This document shows positions 1 to 11,595 of a DNA stretch of 64,000 nt, in pieces. Under the pieces are notes generated by a model. The model ran no database searches, had not been told where the DNA came from, and saw nothing but the letters and a program-made list of their open reading frames with translations. The DNA comes from Toxorhynchites rutilus septentrionalis (lineage: Eukaryota; Arthropoda; Insecta; Diptera; Culicidae): contig NC_073746.1 of the NCBI RefSeq assembly GCF_029784135.1, positions 91,276,564 through 91,340,563 of the forward strand, read 5' to 3'. The position numbers were made by a program, and so were the translations under genes. Within the stretch, counting starts at the first letter, position 1. Each line of letters opens with the position of its first letter.

Positions 1-224
1 GAAAATGTGACTTAACCTATCAGGCGTTATGTGTATGCTGAAAGCTTTCGAGTGCTTTCAAGCTTTGATTCTTTGGAAATGAACTTCAATGTTATAGAGA
101 AGCATTTGATGATCTTGCTCACTGTAAGCTTATGAGAAAGCTGTGGTCATTCTATCCAGAGATGCCATATATTTTTTCCGAATCTATGATGTTTTATTAA
201 TTTTTTTGCTGCATCGAGTTTTTG

Positions 225-650
225 AGTCGAGGTTTTCGAAAAAAAAATTGCTGACAAATGTTTTAAAATTGCATGAAACGATGACACTCGAAATTTTTTT
301 TTGTCAAAAATCGACGGACTTACTTTTTTTCGGAGTACGAGATGAAACGTGTGGTTTTAAGTGCCATTAAACATAATTATCTCGATTTTTCATTCGGAAT
401 TTGTTGCGAAATGTTTATTTTATCGCGCAAATCAACATTTCGCAACAAGTTCCGAATGAAAAATAGAGATAACTATTTTTATTGGTACCCAAAACCATAC
501 GTTTCGTTTCGTATTCCGAAAAAAAACCCAGAGTCCCAGAGTGTCAATTTTTGACAAAAAAAATTTTTCGAGATGACACTAGATCTCGTTGTTTCATGCA
601 ATTTTAAGACATTTTGCATCCAAATTTTTTTTTCGAAAACCCCGATTTCC
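225..650. repeat. Foldback (inverted repeat) element 1
   Basis: The left arm (about 225-413) and right arm (about 436-650) are imperfect reverse complements around a short centre near 424. Both arms share, in mirrored order, the tract TTGCATGAAAC, a T/A-rich stretch with TTTTTGTCAAAAAT, and TTCGCAAC near the centre. No protein is encoded; the short ORFs here are by-products of the palindrome. A weakly similar single arm is seen at 14430-14690. I cannot assign a superfamily because no clear target duplication is visible. Confidence 0.7.
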
Positions 651-984
651 TTTATTCCCGCCTTGGGTGAATTTTCGATTTTCAAAACACTCAAACTTTG
701 ACCGCTTTGCGCCACTTCTCCGTAAGTCCGATTGAACTAATATTTTGCATAGGGTGTTTTTTCGAGGTGGTAAACATTTTTTATGAGGTAACTTTTTGAA
801 ATTAGAGATGACCATTTTCATTGGCACCCTTTCAGTTTCCTATTTTATTAACCATAGAATTAAGGAAATATGTTAATATATGCTAGTAGAAATATAGTTA
901 AGAGTTTGGCTCCTTTAAACTTATGTAACTGAGCCTGTAAAAATAAACGATTTCATAAAAAAAAATTGGCCTAAAATATATGTA

Positions 985-1910
985 TATATATAGATATTCC
1001 ATGCTAAACCGATATAGTGGTTCACAGATTTTCGTGAAAATTGGTAGTTTTGTTCCTTATCGCAAATCATTAGACCCGTATTTTTATTTTTTTTTATTAG
1101 GGTGAACATTTCCATTTTAAAGTTGTCCGAAAAATCAACTTTTTCCTCTTTTTTCCAAAAATGACCTTTTTCAAAAATTCGTAACAAATTAAGGCCAATC
1201 ACCTGGTCTTTTTTGAAAAACTACTACAACTGCCGAAAATTTGAATTCTGCTCTCATTATTATTGATTGTATTCGATTTTTATTGTTTTCATAGTCTCTG
1301 GACCAAAGGCGCTATATTTTTTTATATTTTTTCTGGACAGCTAAGGATTTTTCACATTTGTTTTCGTTTTCGCTTTTGAGTTATGATTTTTCAAAGTTAA
1401 CCGATGGTCCGAAAAATCATTTTTTCCCCATTTTTTTCCACTACAAAAAACTTTTGATCTACTGGACCGATTCAGATGATCGATATATCAAATTAAAGCC
1501 AATGAGTTAGTCTTGTTTCAAAAATATATTTTTGAATAAAATATATCCTTTGAATAAAAAAGGATTTTGTTTTCGTAATTATTGATTATATATGCTTTTT
1601 GTAGCTTGTACTAAACTATAAAAAAAACAAATACAATCAATAATAACGAAAACATAGTTCAAATTTCTGCAGTATTTTTTCAAAAAAGACCATTTAATTT
1701 GATATGTCGATCATCTGAATCAGTATAGTAGTTCAAAAGTTATGAATTTTTGAAAAAAATCATTTTTGGCAAAAATGCGAAAAAATTGGTTTTTTTGGAC
1801 CACTCTAAAATGGAAATGGCCACCCTAACAAAAAAAAAGGGCCTCATAACTTCCGATGAAGAACAAAACTACCATTTTTGACGAAAATCTGAGAACCACC
1901 ATATCGGTTT
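985..1910. repeat. Foldback (inverted repeat) element 2
   Basis: The left arm (about 985-1275) and right arm (about 1635-1910) are reverse complements at roughly 80% by eye. Landmarks are AAATCTGAGAACCACC at the right end mirrored by GTGGTTCACAGATTTT at the left, and TAAAATGGAAATGG mirrored by CATTTCCATTTTAAA. The centre (1280-1630) is AT-rich with no ORF. A third, single-arm copy lies at 35985-36275 in right-arm orientation, so this is a dispersed family rather than a one-off palindrome. Confidence 0.72.
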
Positions 1911-2118
1911 ATGATTATACTAAATGACCGCCTTTACAGTGTCGGATATAATTCGCATCGTATGCATTGATATTACTTAAAATGGTTGTACACTATTAGT
2001 GAGGAGGTCAAATATTTGATATTTTTTGATGGATAAAGTTTGATTTGATATTTGTACAAACATTATGTTGTTTGCCACTCTTCAATTTTCAACACTGGCA
2101 AACATGGTAAATGTTTAA

Positions 2119-3339
2119 GGGGGGAACCCGCTCTGGAAAATCGAAAATATCGAAAAAAATTTGGGAAGCGGACGTTTTCAGAAATGAAAAAAAAAATCCT
2201 AAAAGGATTTTTCGATATTTGATTTCGTTGGAAAGTTACAGCCAAAAGTATGAAATCACCTCAATGGATATACAGGCAAACTTTTTTTGTGCGGGGGATA
2301 CGGACCGCATAAAAAAAATCGTGCCAAATTCCACCAGTAGCTTTAAAAAACCGTGTTCGGTACACATTTTGAAAAAAAACTTTTTTTGTGCGGTAGATAG
2401 GGACCGCATTAAAAAAGTTTCCCCCAAGAAAATAACTCAAATCCACGCCATTCACCGTTCAATTTCCTTATGTTTCCCTGCTTTGTGATGGGACAGTTTG
2501 CCTCTTTGGTTGCGCGTGGCTGTTCTGTGTTTTCAGTTGCATGCCGAAACGTGATGCTGTTAGATATCATGTCATGCAAAAACTTAGAAAAACTTAGAGC
2601 GTTTTATGGGAGGAGGGGAATGATTCCAGAAGTGGATAATTGAGACGCAAATATACTTTTTTCGTACTGAAATGCATATCGAAAAAAACTAAATGGACGA
2701 TAATTTCGTCAAATATGTTTTTTCCATACACCGCACAAAAAAACAATCGCACAAAAAAACCGCACAAAAGCAGGTTTTACTGTAGTATTGCTGTACGAAT
2801 TTTGAAACACGTTTTTCTCGAAACCATGTTTTTTCAACTGGTGGTATTGATATCTCAAGATCTACTCGACCGAGTTGGCTGAAATTTTTATTCAGCATGT
2901 AAAAATGGATTATCTAAAGCGTTACATAGCCGTTTTTTTCATCTAAACTTCTAAACAGCGATTATTTATGAAACATAACTCATTTTCAACAAATATGGCC
3001 GCCATTTTGGCAATTTTTCGAATTTTCAAGACTCCCTATGGAACGCTTTAGGTATTGTCCTAAAGTTTCAAAATATTCACTGGAATCCGTTCTACGACAT
3101 TCCGTTGCTTTAGAATCGATACCATCAGCAAGGTACCGATTTTCAGACAGCATCTACGCAACCAGCTGTCAACAGCGTAATAATCATTATTCGTGTACTC
3201 AAAAAATGGAAAACACATATTCAAATAAACCTTAAACAATACCCGAAATACCCGAACACTTCACTTTATTCGTAACATCAAAAAAAAAAATCCACGAAAA
3301 TCTATTATTTTCCGATCATCCAGCCAGGGATCTCGCCCC
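2119..3339. mobile_element. piggyBac-type (TTAA-flanked) MITE, copy 1
   Basis: The element is bounded by TTAA at 2115-2118 and 3340-3343, the target site used by piggyBac transposons. The left end reads GGGGGGAACCCGCTCTGG and the right end is a degraded inverse ending CTCGCCCC. About 600 bp of the interior (2140-2270 and 2785-3210) is homologous in reverse orientation to copy 2 at 11833-12540, which has better-preserved ends. No transposase is encoded, so this is a non-autonomous copy. Its extra length relative to copy 2 comes mainly from a separate element inserted at 2273-2782. Confidence 0.72.
2273..2782. mobile_element. TA-flanked MITE nested in the piggyBac-type MITE
   Basis: This 510-bp block is absent from the otherwise homologous copy at 11833-12540, which reads straight through the site. 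It starts CAGGCAAAC and ends GTTTTACTG (inverse CAGTAAAAC), flanked by TA at 2271-2272 and 2783-2784, the Tc1/mariner-type target. The ends carry repeated poly-T plus TGTGCGG subterminal motifs (2281-2297, 2380-2393) and their inverse near 2738-2766. No transposase is encoded. Because the other copy preserves the empty site, the boundaries are well supported. Confidence 0.75.
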
Positions 3340-3399
3340 TTAAGAGAGATGCAGATCTCTCTCAAACTTCTCTGGAATTTAGGAAATATGTTAGTTGGG

Positions 3400-3900
3400 A
3401 AGGTAAGCGATATGATACACTAAGCTAGTTAGTAAAATTGTATTATATTAAATTGTAGAATATTACAAATGTACAAATGTATTGTTGTCGCTTAAGACCT
3501 AAATTCTAAACTAAAATTTTAATTTATTTAAGATAACAAAATTACCTAGATTCTAGATTCCAAACCGAAATTAATGAATAGATTTCAAATTCATTGAACG
3601 ATTTAAAATTCAGATTTTAGACCTCGGTTTTCGTATTCAAATTCCGGAAAAAATATTAAATAACAGACTCAGATTCCAGAAGCTAGTATCTGGTTTCATA
3701 TTCTAAATATTGATCTAAAATTTTAATTTCAAATTCCAGAAAATTCAAAATCCAGATAACGAACTACAAATTCCAAATACAAATTAAGGTCAGCTTCGAG
3801 TTCGTATATCAGATTCAGGCAAATTTTCCAGTTTATGAAAGCTGATTCACATTCCGGATTTAAACTCTGATTTTTTTCAGTTTCAGTTTCAGTTTTCAAC
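3400..3900. repeat. Degenerate GATTC/AAATTC-type simple repeat tract
   Basis: Words such as AGATTC, CAAATTC, AGATTCCA and TTCAGATT recur about every 10-15 bases with no exact period. The same texture fills 48350-49400 in the same sense and 54290-58690 in the reverse complement sense. No gene is present. Confidence 0.6.
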
Positions 3901-4149
3901 TATCCTTCATCATCTAAACCCCAAACTACCCATTTGATTTCGGCAACACGACCAAATAATTCATGTTGCCAAAATTTAACTGCTCCGCGTGACGCCCTCG
4001 AAAATAAAATCCGAGCTTAATCAAATGTACAATATTGAACAATCGAACTAATTGAATGAACCATAAATTATACAAATCCCAGAAATCCGTAGAACTCTCC
4101 ATGATAAATGTGGAGAGTAACACAATTGAACTGATAAGAAGACTGAAGT

Positions 4150-5500
4150 AAATATTTTCTCGTACTCTATCGCCCCGAATTGATTGTTCAGCGACTTAAT
4201 CCTGTGTGTCCGATGAACCTCAATTGACCTTCATGGCTGACCCCATTCCACCAACTCAGCCAGCCGAGAGCAGCACTATCCCCCAAATTGCTCGGCAAGA
4301 GCCCCTCGAAAGCACACATAACCCCTCGCACCACTCGACAGTGATTGTGAATTTATTGCCTCGCTTTAGATCCCGCTCTCCGAGATTTCCACAACACACC
4401 AAACTTTGTGATTTATATTATTTCCATTTCGCTCTCCTTTCCCTCTTCCTTCGGACCCAGAGCAGCTTTCACGGTTATTCTTCTCGGAAACATAGTTTCT
4501 TGTGCCATGATGCTTTACGAGAAGTCAAGAGCCCGTTTCTAGATTTGTGCTCCTCTCGAGCTTCGGGATGGAATATTTCCACTTTGTTGCTTTCTAGGAG
4601 TCCATTACCTCTCCGTACGACCTTTCCAGCGCTTGTATGGCTTTTTACCTGTCTCTATCACTCGCTCCGGCTTCGCTTGTCGCTCCTCTCGACCCTCTCT
4701 CGCACGATCCTGTGCCACGATCGACCGGGGTTGAAACTCGAAAAATGTTTCTTAAACTTTTATCTCTTCCCATTAATCTGCTATCCGCATGACTCTTTCT
4801 CTCGTTACACACCACTCGAACACGACGGCCGCCTGAAGTGACTCGCCGAAGAAATGACCGGCTTATCACGATTCGTATAAACCTCGGCCGCTCAAGCGAC
4901 CGCCAGGGTTTCTCTGATTACACGACTTCTTTCAAGCGAGTGGGGCTTCCGAGGGAAGGCAGAGGGAAGGTCGGAATCAAATGGAAAACATAAAAATAAA
5001 ACGAAGCTTATGATCCATGCTGATGCTGGAATGCTGGATAAACTCCGAGCCAGGTCGCGAATAGTGCGTTCGTTTCCCGCATATGTGCCGCTGCTGCCGA
5101 GGTGTTTGAAAACAAGTTTCGCTGCTCCGGAGCTTTGATAACCGAGACTCGGCCCGGGGTTTGTCTGTGCGCTCTCGTGGTTGTCGTGGAGAAGGAAGGA
5201 AACCGGTTCAGAGAAGGCAATATAATGGTGGTACAAGCCGCCGTAACCGCCACCGCCGCCGGATCGCGATTTAAGAATTCTTATCGATGTCTTGGAACTT
5301 GAATATTCCACGGTTGGCGTTGGTATTGGTTGTGGTCCGGATTATGATTGTTCGTTTCTGTGTGGTGTTTGACACCTTTCCCCGTGCGATGCTTTCAACA
5401 AGCGCTTTTCATTAATTTTCGAGCCGAGTCGAGTCGAGTGTGTTGAATACATTTCACTCGGGCCCTGTAGCGCGCTGATGTTGGTATTATGCGCGGTTCG
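4150..5500. other. GC-richer, apparently single-copy region without a recognisable gene
   Basis: Base composition rises clearly above the flanks and no segment matches another part of the window. An open frame of 211 codons on the + strand (4206-4841) has no ATG at its beginning, a serine/arginine/leucine-rich translation with no domain I recognise, and no codon-like pattern, so I do not call it a gene. Such islands in mosquito intergenic or intronic DNA are often conserved regulatory sequence; that is inference here. Confidence 0.4.
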
Positions 5501-6012
5501 TTGCTGGCGAACTTCGACCGATTTGAATAGCGGTGATAATTATCACCATTTTTAGCACTGTTCGAAAGCCGCCGTCGCTTAGCCGTCGTATATTAATGAG
5601 TTGTTCATACACACTCACCGCTTCTGTGAAGCATCGATTTTGCTCTAATTTTAAAAAGCTTTTCCAACATTGATTCACACCTACGTTTGGGTAATAAATT
5701 TCAGCATTGACGTTTGTGGCCATGTTTGTTTTGGCCGGAGGTGAAAAACAATTGATTGTCCAAATTTGTAAAACAATTCAACGATTAGTCGTTTCGTTGC
5801 TGAATCTGTGCTAGAGAATGCTTCGAACACGGCCGAGATGAAATATACAACAACAATAATATGGAAAAAAAAATTACATCTGCCTTGGTTATTTATTTAT
5901 ACTCAAAATACACGTAAAAAAAATATAAAACAATTATTGTTGAAGTGACGAAATCTAACGACGAAAAAATAATTTAAATTCTCTAACTGGAAGAAGTTAT
6001 TTAATTTATGAT
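5500..6012. other. No feature seen
   Basis: AT-rich sequence with no recognisable gene, RNA or repeat boundary. Confidence 0.5.
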
Positions 6013-6013
6013 A

Positions 6014-6450
6014 CAGGTCGGACTCGATTATATACAGACTCGATTATATGTGTTTCGATTATATACAATTTTAAACTCGATTATATATAGATTGAATTAT
6101 TTTTTTTACATTTCAAATATCACTTGTTTCAAAGAAAAAATGTAACCTTTGAACGTTAAGGTGGAATTTAAGTTGCTATTATATGTTCAGTGGGGTAAAA
6201 AACGTGATTGTTGATGATTTTGCTTGAATTTTGCCCAGGATTTGTTTAAATATATCAATATTGCAGCGAAATTAAGAAAGACAGAAGTTGGGTGTCAAAG
6301 AGTGATTTGAGAACTTTCATTTGATTGATAGAAACAATCAAGTTCAATATGAATTTCTGGGATGAAATTAATCACACATTAAAAATTACTTACTTTGAAA
6401 TTTTCACTTCCAAAACAGTTATTTAAATCCACTAACTAAGATGTTCCACT
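6014..6450. mobile_element. H-family TA-flanked MITE, copy 1 (one end only)
   Basis: It starts CAGGTCGGACTCGATTATAT after a TA at 6012-6013, followed by several ACTCGATTATAT-like subterminal repeats. The body is homologous in reverse orientation to 53790-54275, the right part of the better-preserved copy 2. Homology stops at CCACTA (6450), exactly where an F-family element begins, so F appears to have inserted into or replaced the rest of this copy. No protein is encoded. Confidence 0.65.
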
Positions 6451-7125
6451 AGAGGAACTGGTACAAATTCGGTACCCTATTTTGTTTTTTTGGACTTATC
6501 TCTTGGCCAATGCTCGGAATTTGTTCATATTAGGTCAGCTTATGAAGGGATCTATTGCGGACATTTCCCCGCAAACCAATTTCAAAAATTTTGATTTGGC
6601 TCGGAGCTTTGAGCATAGAAGTGAAACAACTCAAATTCGAGTACCCGAGATGCCTGGGTATAAATTTGGCACCCCATTTTTTTATTTTTTCAAATTAAAA
6701 GAATCGTTCTGAAATCACTGAAAAATGTATTTTTTGACATTTTCATACAAAATAGAAGTGAAGTACACTATCTTACGTAAATTAACTCAACTTTGACGAA
6801 AAAGCATGCAATTTTACAAAACAAAGAGGAACAAAAAACGATTTTTTCAAGAAAAAGTGAACAAATTTCATCTCGGTTTATTTCTTACTAAAAAAGTAAA
6901 GTAAAGGAATACATGCCATACTTAACATAGTGTATCATCAACACTATGATTACATAGGGGTGCCAAATTACCCGCAGACCGAAATTTCACTTTGAAAAGA
7001 AATCTATGAAATTTGTGATTAAAATCTCGATACACTTACTCGAATTCGTTGAAGAACAAAAATTTCTTGATCCAAATCAGCTTCAATATCGAGATTTCAA
7101 AAACAACAAAACTTGAAATTTTAAT
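6451..7125 (+). mobile_element. F-family MITE, copy 1
   Basis: It begins GAGGAACTGGTACAAATTCG right after CTA and is homologous over about 650 bp, in reverse orientation, to copy 2 at 34340-35250. Shared landmarks include AAGCATGCAATTTTACAAAA and CACTTACTCGAATTCG. No transposase is present; the 76-codon open frame here is not conserved as protein. The right terminus is not clear in this copy. Confidence 0.65.
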
Positions 7126-8146
7126 TTTCTTCCATCAATACAATGGAGGTCCCACACCTTGCACAGAGAAGCATATCCGAGCCATCAAACTTCAACAATA
7201 TTTAACGGTTTTTATATAATACCGCGGATCAAAACCAAGTTACCGAGTGGTCGTTTAATTTGGTTCAATGCTATCCGAATCAAACAGACTGGATTTGGAT
7301 CCGCCGCTGAACACCGTTGTTTCCGAGACACGACCGCATGGTTGACGTAGGATTCCGTTAGGCTATCTGTTGACTTTGGGTATGTTCGAAGAATTACATT
7401 TGAACTCTTTGACCCTGTAAAGGGCCGTTTCGTTTGGTTGTTGGATATTGTTTGTTCACTCCACCAGTGTTTACCGAGTGATGATGACAGAAGGATGGTA
7501 AACAGTCGTTGGATGGTTCGTATCAGATAAAAGATACCGAAGTGGAACGAGATATGATGACCCTCTGTGACCCCAGACGAGATGTATCCTATGTTAGGTA
7601 TGGATGAAATAGAGAAAAAAAACTCAAATGTAATATAAGATAATTACTAATACCGAACACAATTATCAATTTTTCTCATCAGTAAAAACATGTTACTTTA
7701 ATATAGAGAAAACATAATTTAAATGGAAAAGGTAATTTTCTTTTATAACTTTTACTTTCTGAGTGTTTATTCAATCCTAATGTGAATTTTAATTGGACTA
7801 ACAGCACCTAATACTATATGTAGAGCATATGGGAAATCACTTTTTCTAATATTTCTTCACTCTCCAAATTTTCTCGCCGTATAAACTTTTCTTGGGTGAA
7901 AATGTACACAACCAAACAGAGAGCTTGAACCAAACGACCTGTTCTCGAGCGGGAACAAACCTGGGTTTTTATTTATGAAAAAATAAATCGCTTCATATAT
8001 CAAGTCATTTTTAATACTACCATATACAATCTTACACTTACACTTGTGCTATTCACAATACACGATTTCACGAAGCAACGTTCCAAATTAAAATTTTATT
8101 TGCTAGAATTAATCGTATCACTCATTTTACTTACAATGAAAAAATG

Positions 8147-8497
8147 CCCCCAACTTGCATATATTTGCAATGCCAATTTCCTCTGGGCACCTTGGTTTTG
8201 ATGTCTCTGTTAGGGAACACATCTCGGTAGGAACAAAAGTTCCCCCAACTTTCATGTATTTACAATATCGATTTCCTCCAGGCAGCTTGGCTTTGATGTC
8301 TCTGTTATAGAATACATTTCGGTAGGAACATGATTTCCCCCTACTTTCATGTATTTGCAATGTCGATTTCCCCCAGAGAGCATGGTTTTGATGTCTCTGT
8401 TAGGGAACACATTTCGGTATGAGCGAAAGCTCTCTCTACTTTCATGTATTTGCAATGCCGATTTCCCCCACGTTGCTTGGTTTTGATGTCTCTGTTA
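8147..8497 (-). repeat. 95-bp tandem repeat, about 3.7 units
   Basis: Successive occurrences of GATGTCTCTGTTA start at 8200, 8295, 8390 and 8485, giving an exact 95-bp period. Units share TTTCATGTATTTGCAAT and GGAACACATTTCGGTA and differ by scattered substitutions. The overlapping open frames of 60-80 codons come from the repeat and are not genes. The same unit occurs at 39275-39612 and 47265-47430 in the opposite orientation. Confidence 0.85.
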
Positions 8498-8574
8498 GGT
8501 TATAATGTTTAGAATCAAACCAAAATTTTAGGGTAGTTTTATACATATATTTACTTCAAAAATCAAAAGAAAAG

Positions 8575-9535
8575 TTAATCGATGGAGCCTTGAGTGTAAA
8601 ATTGAACGCATTTTCGCTTAATGCCCTCCATCAAAGTCTTTACAGTGTCATCTGGTACCAGTTTCTCAGTTTTTTTCCATTTTCTTTACATGTCCTTCTC
8701 TTCTTTGACTGTCTTCTTGCTCTTCCGAAGTTTCCGCTTCATTATTGCCCAGTACTGCTCCACCGGACCTCCGGACAGTTTGGCGGGTTCATGTCCTTTG
8801 GAACAAAATGGAAAGAATTGGCCTCATACCACTCCAGGACGCTTTTAGAATAGTGGCATGATGCCAAATCTGGCCAAAATAGCGGAGCTTCGTCGTGCTG
8901 CTGCAAGAACGGCAAAAGGCGCTTCTCGAGGACCTCAGATTTGTAGATCTCGCCATTTACTGTGCCCTTTGTCACGAAAGGCTCACTGCTCAGTCCGCAA
9001 GAGCTGATGGCCTGCCAAACGAGATATTTGGAAGCGAACTTCGACATTTTCTTCTTCTTAACTTTGTCGTCCACATCGAACTTGTTCTTGCCGATGAAAA
9101 ACTCCAATCCCGGAATTTGCTTGAAATCGGCTTTTATATACGTTTCGTCGTCCATCACACAGCAGCCATATTTTGTCAGCATCTTCCCGTAGAGGAAGTT
9201 CTGTACCTTGTATGTATGTAGTCCAGCTCTCTTCTTTGCATTCTGGACGTAGCTCTGCGACATGCCGATCTTTTTAGCCAAATCACGGCTTGAGACTTGG
9301 GATTTGCTTTAATCATCCGCTTCACCTTTCCCTCCGTCGTTCCGTTGTTCTCCGGTCCCGGTTTTCTTCCAGCTCCTTTGCCGTGGTCCAACGTCAACCG
9401 CTCCTGGAACCGCTTCAACACTCTGGAGACGATTGAATGGTGAATGTTCAACATTTTTCCCAACTGCCGGTGCGACAGGTCAGGAAATTCCAGGTGTTTG
9501 GAAAGAATTTGTTCTCTCGACTCGCGTTGGTTCAT
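8575..9535 (-). pseudogene. ITmD37E-type Tc1/mariner transposase pseudogene
   Basis: This is a cut-and-paste DNA transposase of the IS630/Tc1/mariner superfamily, DD37E type as known from mosquitoes. The start ATG is at 9535 (MNQRESREQ), followed by an HTH region (DLSHRQLGKMLNIHHSIVSR) and GKGAGRKPGP. A frameshift near 9290 moves the reading into a second frame (LAKKIGMSQSYVQNAKKRAG). After KVQNF a short segment is missing. Then come the first catalytic Asp (MDDETYIKADF), the second Asp (FWPDLASCHY) and NPPNCPE. A small deletion near 8769 shifts the frame just before the third catalytic residue, which is still present as PVEQYW in the other frame. The C-terminus also has an in-frame stop before ending at 8575. 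It is dead, but all three catalytic residues can still be read. I could not find its terminal inverted repeats. Confidence 0.88.
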
Positions 9536-10476
9536 CTCCAATTTCGTTGAATCGAAAAACACGACTTCGAGTTTGACAGCATGTAGACAATACACATCAA
9601 TGAGAAAGTGTGCAAAATTTGGTTGATTTTTACCCAATGGTAAAAAAGTTATGCCCTGTTGAATATGTCGCAATAATTTCGTGTTCGGCCTTTATCTATC
9701 GTATTTCGGCTCCGGTGACGCTAATACGAAAGTACCAAAAATTGTTATGGAGTGCCGAAATAGATTGACGCAAAAATTTCGTCAATCCAAATGACTGAGC
9801 AATAAGCGTTTGAAATTGTACAAATTTCACGATGTGCTCGATTTTCGATTTCCAATTTGTACCCCAATATGTTCCCGAAAGACGTAATTCCAGTTAAATA
9901 TGTTTTCATGGCAAATATGTTGTATTTGACGATTTGATAACAACTACACACCGCTCTGTTTACCCATTTTGTCAGTTGCTGAACTTTCGTCGTGTGCTTT
10001 TCATAACCATTTATATAAGCGCAGTGCTGCCAAAATAATCGAAGCAATATTTATTTTTACATTTGGATGTAAGATCACTTGTAAGGATGCTCATTTACTG
10101 TATGACCGAAGCCAAATATTTGACTCTTTTTTACAGATGAAATTTGATCAACGTGTACTGATCAAATATATTCGACACAAAACATGACAAGCAAATATTC
10201 AATTATTGGATGCCTACAATATTTTTGACGTAGGACTACGTCTTTCATTTCTATACCGGGGTATAAAATCAAAGTTTCGAAAACGAAAGCGTTACGCCGG
10301 AGACCGAGATTTTGAGCGTTAATAGCTCCTAAACAACTGAACGAAATGGTATGATAAACACTTCATTCGAAAGATAAAATGTCTACGCGTTATATACTTG
10401 TTACTTTTTCATCCAAAAACTTGTTTCAATAGTCTTAAAATTGCTTTCAAAACAGGCTATTGAAATCACCAATCGG

Positions 10477-10512
10477 TATATAAGCGAGCGCCGCTCGGAA
10501 ACCCACTCAGTT
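10477..10512 (+). promoter_or_regulatory. Putative Pol II core promoter inside element D
   Basis: TATATAAG at 10477-10484 is followed by an arthropod-type initiator TCAGTT at 10507-10512. The distance from TATA to the initiator A (10509) is about 32 bp, the spacing expected of a TATA/Inr core promoter. No substantial ORF follows, so any product would be non-coding or a relic. This is a sequence match only. Confidence 0.4.
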
Positions 10513-10717
10513 ATAATTGAACAGCGATTGGAGCATGTTGTCGCTGTTGTGATGAAGCTAACTTCGTTTATCATGAAAGCGCTGATGAACGGTGTCACAA
10601 AGAACCTGTTTGTGCACCTTAGGCCAGAAGGGAATCTATCAGGAAGAGAGTGGTGCCACGGTTCCGCTTGAAACATCGGAGCAGCCGCCACACACACACA
10701 TGCACGCGCGGAACCCT

Positions 10718-10895
10718 CGTGGCTGAAAAATAATCTACCAGTTCCCCTGGGAATTGAAAAATACATACATGCGAAAGAGTTTATTTTAATGTTTTCTATC
10801 CATACAACACTGTAACCAAATACATTTGGTTTTGTGATTTTTCAATCAAGTGTAATTAGCTGGAAAGCTTCTGAAGATTATTCTTCCCCATCAGT
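10718..10895. repeat. Direct duplication within element D, first copy
   Basis: About 170 bp starting GCTGAAAAATAATCT and running through TTTATTTTAATGTTTTCTAT to GAAGATTATTCTTC is repeated at 11428-11595 with scattered changes. Each copy lies downstream of a GC-rich stretch containing a CACACACA run (10689, 11354), so the larger module appears to have been duplicated. Confidence 0.75.
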
Positions 10896-11427
10896 AGGAT
10901 ATTTTCGTATCCGATATTGTAAGCGCGTACAACGGAAAATGTTTCGTATCGCGAAAATTATATAATTTTCAATCGATTATTGCTCAGTCGCCGAAATTTT
11001 CATACTCAGAGTGTTCATTCCCCTCGAGTTTGCCTTCCAAATTGCCATCGTAAACCACACCTTCTCTCGCTTCAATCACGCACGAAAAGCATACTTAAGC
11101 GATATTCTGGTGGTGAAACCAATTCATTTTTCGTGAGGACATCGACAAGACAACATCGTTACTGAACGAGATGAACGGCGAGGGATCGAGGGATTCATTA
11201 CCTGGCCTGATCTGACCTGAAATGCAATCAGTTTGTTTTGACTGTGAGGGAGCGCAGAAAAGCCGATCGATCAGAAGGAGAAGAGAAGGTGACCAAGAGA
11301 GTACCAGCATCGAAAAACGGTTCCCCGGGAAGACATCGAAACAGCCGCCATACACACACACACATACACGCGCGCAACTTTTTCGTTTGCTGGTTATCGA
11401 GAAGAAACCTGAAAAGAAGTGATCGTT

Positions 11428-11595
11428 GCTGAAAAATAATCTGCCAGTTCCCCTTGGAATTGAAAATTACATTCAAGCTAGTTTATTTTAATGTTTTCTA
11501 TCCATATAATACTGCGACCACATACATTTGGTTTTGTGATTTGTCAATCAAGTGCAGTTAGCAGGAAAGCTTCTGAAGATTATTCTTCAGAACAA
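11428..11595. repeat. Direct duplication within element D, second copy
   Basis: Second copy of the segment at 10718-10895, in the same orientation, sharing AATCTGCCAGTTCCCC, TGTTTTCTATCCATA and AAGCTTCTGAAGATTATTC. Confidence 0.75.

Larger units (their letters stand above)
7305..9895 (-). mobile_element. 95-bp-minisatellite element, copy A (interrupted)
   Basis: This is the reverse complement of copies B (39008-40320) and C (46983-47979). The 3' part (7305-7950) carries the shared tracts around 7340 (GTTGACGTAGGATTCC), 7430 (AAAGGGCCGTTTCG) and 7480-7560 (TCGGTAAACAC and TCGTTCCACTTCGGTA in the other orientation). The middle is a tandem array, and the 5' end lies near 9876-9895, where the terminal motif is degraded. 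The array and 5' end are separated by a transposase-bearing element. No protein belonging to this family itself is visible. Confidence 0.68.

Noticed and set aside
4206..4841. 211-codon open frame on the + strand in a GC-rich island
   Set aside because: It does not begin with ATG, the translation is Ser/Arg/Leu-rich with no domain, and GC-richer DNA lowers stop frequency. There is no splice or start context to support it.
8127..8455. 77- and 67-codon ORFs with repeated protein motif
   Set aside because: They are translations of the 95-bp tandem repeat and recur at the other arrays in the same way, with no sign of coding selection.
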